Translations under genes and position numbers: made by a program | Shown here: piece by piece, positions 57,317 through 64,000 of the stretch | Position numbering within the stretch: position 1 is the first letter of the stretch | Layout of the letters: the number at the start of each line of letters is the position of its first letter | The notes under the pieces: generated by a model | Database searches by the model: none | What the model saw: only the letters and a program-made list of their open reading frames with translations | What the model was told of the DNA's origin: nothing | Source of the DNA: CAZHWR01 sp964536085 | GTDB lineage: Bacteria > Bacillota > Clostridia > Oscillospirales > Ruminococcaceae | NCBI GenBank assembly: GCA_964536085.1 | Contig: CAZHWR010000001.1 | Location: 62,001 to 126,000, forward strand | DNA: 64,000 nucleotides | Direction of reading: 5' to 3'

Positions 57317-59053
57317 ATGAGCAATGGGGTTTTAAAACGGATTTCAATATATGTCGGAAAATATAAGCTGTTTTTGATTTTGGGGCTTATAAGCGCGATA
57401 ATAAGCGTTGCGCTGTCGCTGTTTATTCCCGTTTTAATTGGAGACGGGGTGGATTTGATAATATCTCCGGGCAACGTAAATTTTCCGGGGATGATACCGA
57501 TATTGATAACGCTCGCCGTTTCTATTGTGATATCGGCTCTTTTTAACTGGCTTATGACGCTTTGCACCAATATTGTCACTCACCGCACGGTGAGGGACAT
57601 CAGAAAGGATGCGTTTGAAAAGCTTCACAGGCTGCCGCTGAAATACGTCGATTCAAACGCTCACGGTGACATTATGGCGAGAGTAGTCGCTGATATTGAC
57701 CAGATGTCCGACGGACTTTTGCAGGGATTTGCGCAGCTTTTTACAGGCGTTGTTACAATAGCGGGAACGATTTTATTTATGCTTTCTATTAACGTTTATA
57801 TAACTCTGCTTGTTATCGTGCTGACTCCGATATCCCTTTTTGTCGCCTCTTTTATCGCGAAGATGACGTTCAATAAATTCAAGGTGCAGTCCAAGGTGCG
57901 CGGAGAGCTCGGCGGAGTCACGGAGGAAATGCTGACTAATCAGGCGGTCTTAAAGGCTTATTCCGGTGAAAGGCGGGCGCAGTCGCAGTTTGAGGAAGTG
58001 AACGCAAGACTTTACAAAATCGGAGTTCAGGCTCAGTTCTACTCGTCACTTACCAATCCCTGCACGCGGTTTGTAAACAACATGGTTTACGCGGCGGTTG
58101 GAATAGTCGGAGCGCTTACGGCGATTTCAGGAGGACTCACAATCGGAGGCATATCCTGCTTTTTGGCATACGCAAACCAATATACAAAGCCGTTTAATGA
58201 AATTTCTGGAGTGGTGACCGAGCTTCAGTCTGCGTTTGCGAGCGCGAAGCGCGTGTTTGATATCATCGACGAGTCGGACGAAGCTCCCGACGCAAAAGAC
58301 GCGGTTACAATTGAAAATGCAAACGGAGCCGTGACCGCGGAGCACGTGGATTTTTCATATAAAAAGAGCAAAAAGCTGATAACTGATTTTAATCTTGAAA
58401 CAAAAAGGGGTCAGAGAATAGCGATAGTAGGTCCCACGGGCTGCGGAAAAACGACGCTTATAAATCTTTTAATGCGTTTTTACGATGTAAACCGCGGCAA
58501 AATCACAGTGAACGGCGTTGACATACGCAATATCAAGCGCGATAATCTGCGCTCGCTTTACGGGATGGTGCTTCAGGACACGTGGCTTTTCTCGGGAACC
58601 GTTAAAGAAAATATCGCATACGGAGTTCCGGGCGCAACCGACGAGCAGATAATCGCCGCGGCAAAGGCGGCGTACGCGCACAGCTTTATAAAACGCCTGC
58701 CGGACGGGTACGACACGGTTATCGGCGAGGACGGCGGAAGCATTTCTCAGGGGCAAAAGCAGCTTTTGTGCATAGCGCGCGTTATGCTGAAAAATCCGTC
58801 GATGCTGATTCTTGACGAGGCGACAAGCTCTATCGACACCCGCACGGAGCTTAAAATTCAAAAGGCTTTTAATAAGATGATGCAGGGTAAAACCAGCTTT
58901 ATAGTCGCACACCGCCTTTCAACGATAAAGGAAGCGGATGTTATTTTGGTCATGCGCGACGGAAATATCATCGAACAGGGAACTCACGACGAGCTTCTTG
59001 CAAAAAAAGGATTTTACGCCGATTTATATCAAAGTCAGTTCAAAGCGTCGTAG
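57317..59053 (+). CDS. Heterodimeric ABC exporter, catalytically intact subunit
   Basis: 578 residues: membrane domain (about 15-315; IGDGVDLIISPGNVNFPG outer loop, SNAHGDIMARVVADIDQMSDG cytosolic contact) and ATPase domain. Walker A GPTGCGKTTLINLLMRFYDV, Q-loop MVLQDTWLF, signature ISQGQKQLLCIAR (non-canonical SQGQ), Walker B LILDEATSSID with Glu, H-loop IVAHRLST. The SQGQ signature matches the partner's degenerate site, as expected for asymmetric exporters. It is closely similar to the partial protein at 2-682. A decayed protease propeptide gene follows, mirroring the left end of the window. Confidence 0.94.
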   Translation: MSNGVLKRISIYVGKYKLFLILGLISAIISVALSLFIPVLIGDGVDLIISPGNVNFPGMIPILITLAVSIVISALFNWLMTLCTNIVTHRTVRDIRKDAFEKLHRLPLKYVDSNAHGDIMARVVADIDQMSDGLLQGFAQLFTGVVTIAGTILFMLSINVYITLLVIVLTPISLFVASFIAKMTFNKFKVQSKVRGELGGVTEEMLTNQAVLKAYSGERRAQSQFEEVNARLYKIGVQAQFYSSLTNPCTRFVNNMVYAAVGIVGALTAISGGLTIGGISCFLAYANQYTKPFNEISGVVTELQSAFASAKRVFDIIDESDEAPDAKDAVTIENANGAVTAEHVDFSYKKSKKLITDFNLETKRGQRIAIVGPTGCGKTTLINLLMRFYDVNRGKITVNGVDIRNIKRDNLRSLYGMVLQDTWLFSGTVKENIAYGVPGATDEQIIAAAKAAYAHSFIKRLPDGYDTVIGEDGGSISQGQKQLLCIARVMLKNPSMLILDEATSSIDTRTELKIQKAFNKMMQGKTSFIVAHRLSTIKEADVILVMRDGNIIEQGTHDELLAKKGFYADLYQSQFKAS

Positions 59054-59223
59054 GTATAAGATTACAATTTAGAAACAATTTATTACATTACTATAAATTA
59101 CATTGACAAAAATTTATAAAAAGTAAAATTAATATATACAAATACTATAAAGCGGGCGATAATTATGTTTAATTTATAGCATAAAAGAATAACAGTGTGA
59201 TGGTTTATATTGAAGGAGCAGTA

Positions 59224-59678
59224 ACGAATAAAAAGAAATTGTTTTGTTTTTAGCGGCATGTGTTGTTATCTCGTTATTTTCATTTGCGTCGGCAAATGAA
59301 AATAGTCTTATTATTAATAATTTGTCAATTAGTGGAATTGATATTGACGCTGTAATGCAAAAGCAAGAAAAGAGTTTAAAAAATTATAAAATAATTAAAA
59401 ATGAATTATCTTCCAATAGTCTTATAGCGAGTGATTATGCCGGTGCATATATTGACGATGATGGCAATTTGGTTGTAATGATTGCTGACGGGTGTGACCA
59501 CTTGCAAGCAAAAAATGCATATATTGCGTCAAATCATGCTCTAAGTAGTACAGTACAAACTATTTCGAGCGCTGTGGACGACAGTAGTGTTACATATAAT
59601 TCATTTTGCGTTGCTGTAAAAGCCGGCTATATTATTGCAAAATTCAATTTAAAGCTTTGCACGGAAAGCATAATATAG
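59224..59678 (+). pseudogene. Decayed copy of the secreted-protease propeptide
   Basis: An AGGAG site (59214-59218) lies five bases before ACG at 59224, where ATG would be expected. From there the frame reads NKKKLFCF and hits TAG, while the continuation LAACVVISLFSFASA (signal-peptide core) is one base out of frame. So the start codon is mutated and one T is lost from a T-run. The following 130 residues contain YIDDDGNLVVMIADG, matching YLDDDGILNVMVSDD of the propeptide at 967-1638. The frame ends at 59678 without any protease domain. A shortened product from TTG 59244 is conceivable. Confidence 0.65.
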
Positions 59679-59693
59679 AAGGAGAATTACATA

Positions 59694-59821
59694 TGAAAAA
59701 GCTGGTATCAATTTTTATCTGCGCGGCGTTAACATTGCTCTGCATTTCCTGTGCGGATAAATCGGATGAAGAATTGATGAAGAGCGTCACCGAAGAAATC
59801 AGGATAACCGTAACCGAGTAA
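59694..59821 (+). CDS. Tiny lipoprotein-like ORF
   Basis: 42 residues (MKKLVSIFICAALTLLCISCADKSDEELMK...). A lipoprotein-type signal with Cys about 20 and a short acidic tail. SD AAGGAG eight bases upstream of ATG. In position it corresponds to the Ig-like lipoprotein behind the left-hand protease, but the Ig-like domain is missing, so it is either a stub or an independent small lipoprotein. Confidence 0.5.
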
Positions 59822-59832
59822 AATAATCGAGC

Positions 59833-59863
59833 GCCCATGGCTTTATAAAGCCATGGGCTTTTT
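59833..59863 (+). terminator. Terminator behind the small lipoprotein
   Basis: GCCCATGGCTTTATAAAGCCATGGGC followed by T5; a strong rho-independent terminator. Confidence 0.92.
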
Positions 59864-60006
59864 GTATATGCGGATTTGTACAGCAAAATATAACTTGTGC
59901 ATTTGACTTTTTTGAGCACAACATATAGAATAAAAAAGATAAAGGCTTCGCTTTTGTCTTTTGTTGATTGAAATCTTTTCCTTTTACTGAAAGGACGGTT
60001 ATAATA

Positions 60007-61992
60007 ATGGCAAAGAAAACCAAGGCTCAATACGGAAACGATGATATTATATCGTTAAAGGGCGCAGAACGCGTCAGGAAGCGCCCCGCGGTAATTTTCG
60101 GCTCGGACGGTATCGAGGGCTGCGAGCATTCGGTGTTCGAGATTTTATCAAACGCTATCGACGAAGCCCGGGAGGGCTTCGGAAAAAAGATAATAATTAC
60201 AAAATTCAAGGACGGCTCGATTCAGGTCGAGGATTTCGGGCGCGGTATTCCCGTTGATTACAATTCAAAGGAAGAACGCTACAACTGGGAGCTGTTGTTC
60301 TGCGAGATGTACGCAGGAGGAAAATACAATAACAATGACGGTGAAAGCTATGAGTTTTCCCTCGGGCTCAACGGGCTGGGTCTGTGCGCCACGCAGTACG
60401 CTTCGGAATATATGGACGTTGAGATAAACAACGGCGAAAACAAGTATAATCTTCATTTCGAGCGCGGGGAAAACGTCGGCGGGATGAAAAAGGAACCGTG
60501 TAAAAAGCGCCAGACGGGAACAAAGATAAAATGGAAGCCTGATTTGGACGTTTTTACCGACATTGATATCCCTTCTGAATATTTTGAGGACGTTTTAAAA
60601 CGGCAGGCGGTCGTCAACAAGGGGCTGGTATTCGAGCTTAAAACTCAAACCGGCTCAGGATTTGAAACAAAAGAGTTCTGCTATGCCGACGGCATTACCG
60701 ACTACGTTAAAGAAATAGCGGGCGAAAACGCTTTGACCTCGGTCCAGTATTGGGAGCACGAGGACCGCGGACGGGACCGCGAGGACAAGTCTGAATATAA
60801 GGTGAAGCTGTCGGTGGCGTTCACGTTTTCAAACCGCGTTAAGCAGGCGGAGTATTATCACAATTCAAGCTTTCTTGAGCACGGCGGCTCGCCTGAACGC
60901 GCTGTCCGTCAGGCGTTTGTGTCGCAGATTGACTCGTATTTAAAGCAGGGAAACAAATATCTGAAAAACGAGGGCAAAATAACTTTTGCGGATGTTGAGG
61001 ACTGTTTGATTTTGGTTTCGTCCAGCTTTTCAACACAAACGTCTTATGAAAACCAGACAAAAAAAGCGATAACAAATAAGTTCATCTACGAGGCGATGAC
61101 CAAATTCTTAAAGCATCGACTCGAGGTGTATTTTATTGAAAATCCCGACGAGGCGGTCAAAATCGCAGAGCAGGTCATGATAAACAAGCGCAGCCGCGAA
61201 AACGCCGAAAAAACCCGCCTGAACATGAAAAAAAAGCTTGCCGGAAGCATAGACCTTGCGAACCGCGTGCAGAAATTCGTCGATTGCAGAACAAAGGACG
61301 TATCCCGCCGCGAGATATATATCGTGGAGGGAGATTCGGCTTTGGGCTCGTGCAAGCTCGGACGTGATTCTGAGTTTCAGGCCATAATACCCGTTCGGGG
61401 AAAGATACTGAATTGCCTGAAAGCCGAGTACAATAAGATATTTAAAAACGACATTATAACCGATATCATCAAAGTCCTCGGCTGCGGAGTAGAGGTTCAA
61501 AGCAAGGCGAACAAGGATTTGTCATCGTTTGATATAAACGGTCTGCGCTGGAACAAAATAGTCATCTGCACCGACGCGGACGTAGACGGATTTCACATAA
61601 GAACTCTTATCCTTACAATGCTTTACAGACTCACCCCCACGCTAATCGAGCGGGGATATGTGTATATTGCGGAATCTCCGCTTTTTGAGATAACGACGAA
61701 GGACGACACCTATTTTGCATACACCGAGAAGGAAAAACAGGAGGTTATGCAAAAAATTGACGGCAAAAAGTGCACGATACAGCGCTCCAAGGGACTCGGT
61801 GAAAACGAGCCGGAAATGATGTGGATTACGACCATGAATCCCAAAACCAGAAGGCTTATCAAGGTATCTCCGGCTGAGGCCGAGGCGACCTCTCGGATGT
61901 TTGACCTTCTGCTCGGCGACAATTTGCAGGGCAGAAAGGATTATATTTCTGAGTTCGGCGGAGATTATCTCGACCTTGCGGATATTAGTTAG
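60007..61992 (+). CDS. Divergent type IIA topoisomerase ATPase subunit (ParE/GyrB-like)
   Basis: 661 residues from ATG 60007 (MAKKTKAQYG; GAAAGGA upstream; the ATG at 59968 adds non-family residues). GHKL ATPase domain: EILSNAIDEAREG (Mg-binding Asn), VEDFGRGIPV, GLNGLGLCATQYAS. TOPRIM: YIVEGDSALGSCK and CTDADVDGFHIRTL. C-terminus QRSKGLGENEPEMMW. The usual GyrB/ParE start RKRPGMYIG reads RKRPAVIFGSDGIEG here, and a 20-residue charged segment (WEHEDRGRDRED) differs from housekeeping GyrB. This is a clostridial paralogue, likely topoisomerase IV-like, paired with the gene 11 bases downstream. Confidence 0.9.
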   Translation: MAKKTKAQYGNDDIISLKGAERVRKRPAVIFGSDGIEGCEHSVFEILSNAIDEAREGFGKKIIITKFKDGSIQVEDFGRGIPVDYNSKEERYNWELLFCEMYAGGKYNNNDGESYEFSLGLNGLGLCATQYASEYMDVEINNGENKYNLHFERGENVGGMKKEPCKKRQTGTKIKWKPDLDVFTDIDIPSEYFEDVLKRQAVVNKGLVFELKTQTGSGFETKEFCYADGITDYVKEIAGENALTSVQYWEHEDRGRDREDKSEYKVKLSVAFTFSNRVKQAEYYHNSSFLEHGGSPERAVRQAFVSQIDSYLKQGNKYLKNEGKITFADVEDCLILVSSSFSTQTSYENQTKKAITNKFIYEAMTKFLKHRLEVYFIENPDEAVKIAEQVMINKRSRENAEKTRLNMKKKLAGSIDLANRVQKFVDCRTKDVSRREIYIVEGDSALGSCKLGRDSEFQAIIPVRGKILNCLKAEYNKIFKNDIITDIIKVLGCGVEVQSKANKDLSSFDINGLRWNKIVICTDADVDGFHIRTLILTMLYRLTPTLIERGYVYIAESPLFEITTKDDTYFAYTEKEKQEVMQKIDGKKCTIQRSKGLGENEPEMMWITTMNPKTRRLIKVSPAEAEATSRMFDLLLGDNLQGRKDYISEFGGDYLDLADIS

Positions 61993-62003
61993 GAGAAATA
62001 TTG

Positions 62004-64000
62004 ATGGCAAAAAAGAAAAAGGAAATTGCAAGAGCGACCGATATTCCCGACAGCGCTCATATCCAAGGAGGCGGTCAGGTAATTGATCAACCGATAGTCG
62101 ATACGCTGCGGGAAAATTTCATGCCGTATGCCATGAGCGTTATTATTTCGCGCGCTCTGCCTGAAATCGACGGCTTTAAGCCGTCGCACAGGAAGCTGTT
62201 GTACACCATGTATAAAATGGGGCTTTTAACGGGAGCGCGTACTAAATCCGCAAATGTTGTGGGAAGCACGATGCGTCTTAATCCTCACGGCGATATGGCA
62301 ATTTATGAAACGATGGTGGGGCTTTCGCGCGGCTATGAAGCGCTTTTGTACCCGTTTGTGGACAGCAAGGGAAATTTCGGAAAGGCTTATTCGCGCGACA
62401 TGGCGTTTGCCGCGTCAAGATATACCGAGGTCAGGCTCGACCCGATATGCAACGAAATTTTCAGGGACATTGACAAGGATACGGTTGATTTTATCCCGAA
62501 TTACGACAATACTACGACCGAGCCTGTTCTGCTCCCGACGTCCTTCCCGACTATACTCACCAACTCAAATGTGGGAATAGCGGTTTCGATGGCAAGCTCT
62601 ATCTGCTCGTTTAATTTGCAGGAAATCTGCGATACGACCATCGCGCTTATCAAAGACCCCGGGCACGATATATCTGAAACGTTAAAGGGACCGGATTTTC
62701 CGGGCGGCGGATATTTGATATATAACGAAGCGGAGCTTAAAAAGATTTATGAAACAGGTCGCGGAAGCGTTAAGATAAGGGCGAAGTACGTCTATGATAA
62801 ATCCAATAACTGCATAGACATAACGGAAATTCCTCCGACAACCACGGTGGAAGCTATTATGGATAAGATTGTCGACCTTATAAAGCAGGGAAAAATCCGC
62901 GAGATTTCCGATATGCGCGACGAAACGGATCTGTCCGGGCTTAAGCTGACGCTCGATTTAAAGCGCGGGATAGACCCGGAAAAGCTGATGAACAAGCTTT
63001 TCCGTTTGACTCCGCTTCAGGACAGCTATTCCGCAAATTTCAACATACTCATAGGCGGTATGCCGAAGGTGATGGGAGTTCGCGGGATAATCGAGGAATG
63101 GACGGCGTTCAGAGCCGAGTGCATACGCCGCCGCACAAACTTCGATCTGAAAAAGAAAAAAGAAAAGCTTCATTTGTTAAACGGACTTTCAAAAATTCTG
63201 CTGGATATCGATAAAGCGGTAAAAATTGTGCGTGAGACCGAAGAAGAAGCCGAGGTAGTTCCTAATTTGATGATAGGCTTCGGGATAGACAAAATCCAGG
63301 CGGAATATGTCGCTGAGATAAAGCTGAGGCATTTAAACCGCGAATATATTTTAAAACGCACGCAGGAAATAGAACAGCTTAAAAAAGACATTGCCCAGAT
63401 GGAGGATATTCTTTCGAGCAGCAGAAGGATAAAGGGCATAATCGTAGAGGAGCTTCGTGAGATAGCTAAAAAATATTCAAAGCCGAGAAAAACGCTTATA
63501 TTATACGTCGACGAGACCGAGGCTTCGGATGAAGAAGAGGAAATACCCGATTATCCGGTGCATATTTTCCTGACAAAGGACGGATATTTCAAAAAGGTCA
63601 CTCCGCAGTCGCTTAGAATGAGCGGCGAGCACAAGCTCAAGCAGGGGGACGAAATAGCTTATCACATCGAGACCAACAACAATTCCGAGCTTTTGTTCTT
63701 TACAGATAAGCATCAGGTTTACAAATGCCGCGCGCGCGATTTTGACGACACAAAGGTCAGCCTTTTGGGTGATTTTATACCTGTTAAACTTTCTTTTGAT
63801 GAAAACGAGCAGGTGGTCGGAATGATAAATACAAATGATTACTCTGGCTATGTTTTGTTTGTGTTCTTAAACGGTAAGGCGGCAAAGGTTCCTCTTAGCG
63901 CTTATCAGACTAAAACCAACCGCAAAAGACTTGCCAACGCTTATTCGGATAAATCACAGCTTGTCGCGATGTTTTCCGATTCCGAAGAGCGGGAGTATGT
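62004..64000 (+). CDS. Divergent type IIA topoisomerase DNA-cleaving subunit (ParC/GyrA-like), 3' end outside window
   Basis: 665 codons visible from ATG 62004 (AGGAG upstream); open to the window end. Winged-helix/tower core: ENFMPYAMSVIISRALPEIDGFKPSHRKLLYTMYKMG, catalytic Tyr in AASRYTEVRLDP, GIAVSMAS, then the coiled-coil arm (about 370-490) and the start of the beta-pinwheel domain. In the quinolone-contact helix the usual HPHGDSAVYD is NPHGDMAIYE, so the Ser is Met and the acidic Asp is Glu. It forms the A2B2 enzyme with the preceding gene; decatenation or relaxation is expected. Confidence 0.92.
   Translation, partial: MAKKKKEIARATDIPDSAHIQGGGQVIDQPIVDTLRENFMPYAMSVIISRALPEIDGFKPSHRKLLYTMYKMGLLTGARTKSANVVGSTMRLNPHGDMAIYETMVGLSRGYEALLYPFVDSKGNFGKAYSRDMAFAASRYTEVRLDPICNEIFRDIDKDTVDFIPNYDNTTTEPVLLPTSFPTILTNSNVGIAVSMASSICSFNLQEICDTTIALIKDPGHDISETLKGPDFPGGGYLIYNEAELKKIYETGRGSVKIRAKYVYDKSNNCIDITEIPPTTTVEAIMDKIVDLIKQGKIREISDMRDETDLSGLKLTLDLKRGIDPEKLMNKLFRLTPLQDSYSANFNILIGGMPKVMGVRGIIEEWTAFRAECIRRRTNFDLKKKKEKLHLLNGLSKILLDIDKAVKIVRETEEEAEVVPNLMIGFGIDKIQAEYVAEIKLRHLNREYILKRTQEIEQLKKDIAQMEDILSSSRRIKGIIVEELREIAKKYSKPRKTLILYVDETEASDEEEEIPDYPVHIFLTKDGYFKKVTPQSLRMSGEHKLKQGDEIAYHIETNNNSELLFFTDKHQVYKCRARDFDDTKVSLLGDFIPVKLSFDENEQVVGMINTNDYSGYVLFVFLNGKAAKVPLSAYQTKTNRKRLANAYSDKSQLVAMFSDSEEREY

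Noticed and set aside
59244..59678. An intact small secreted protein starting at TTG 59244
   Set aside because: The SD is spaced for ACG 59224, basic N-terminal residues lie in the other frame, and the sequence matches a longer propeptide; decay explains it better.

Overview
The window reads as chromosomal DNA of a low-to-moderate GC, endospore-forming anaerobe of the class Clostridia, most likely a gut Oscillospiraceae/Ruminococcaceae-type organism. This placement is an inference. It rests on SpoVT, a SpoIIQ-like M23 protein, a T-box leader on alaS, AGGAGG-type ribosome binding sites, TTGACA-17-TATAAT promoters, an anaerobic-type (Cys) sulfatase and Ig-like surface proteins. No phage, integron or CRISPR array is visible.

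Layout. 1-3.9 kb: the end of an ABC exporter gene, a chymotrypsin-fold secreted protease whose reading frame is cut by a TGA exactly between propeptide and mature enzyme, and two exported proteins sharing an Ig-like C-terminal domain. 3.9-8.3 kb: serC-serA, a SpoIIQ-like M23 protein and a nucleoside phosphorylase. 7.5-16.4 kb, minus strand: one long apparent operon, T-box - alaS - hit - comEC - holA - toprim/RNase M5-like - DUF3048 lipoprotein - nucleoside phosphorylase. 16.4-21.4 kb: glycosyltransferase, C39-like peptidase, and a two-component system with an exported third gene. 21.6-26.5 kb: spoVT, an Ig-repeat surface protein, a scar of decayed genes, an HtrA protease and an HTH regulator. 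26.9-33.3 kb: a 1768-residue multidomain sulfatase divergent from an AraC regulator. 33.4-43.5 kb: MATE pump, a Tritrichomonas-type IMP dehydrogenase, a Bce-like RR/HK/ABC module, an aldolase-type metal lyase and a Cys-rich DUF3795-like protein. 43.7-46.5 kb: a PyrB carrying a PyrI-type zinc tail, and a membrane protein of unknown function. 46.6-53.3 kb: a second AraC regulator divergent from a giant GH2 beta-galactosidase. 53.3-54.4 kb: recombinase and insertion-element debris, then two tRNA-Leu genes. 54.8-64 kb: an SDR reductase, a heterodimeric ABC exporter, a decayed copy of the protease propeptide, and a divergent type II topoisomerase pair (ParE/ParC-like; the latter runs off the end).

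How parts fit together. The sulfatase and beta-galactosidase are secreted, each sits opposite its own AraC regulator, and both end in the same lysine-rich repeat module of about 24 residues per unit. They look like two surface-retained enzymes acting on sulfated, galactose-containing host or dietary glycans. The two ends of the window carry a recurring cassette, ABC exporter - protease propeptide/protease - small lipoprotein. The left copy is interrupted by one stop codon and the right copy has decayed to a remnant. The most unusual observations are this duplicated protease cassette, the lysine-rich repeat module, a pair of intergenic two-hairpin repeats behind sporulation genes, a zinc-ribbon membrane gene interrupted twice by TGA, and a ribosome binding site buried in a perfect 18-bp hairpin.
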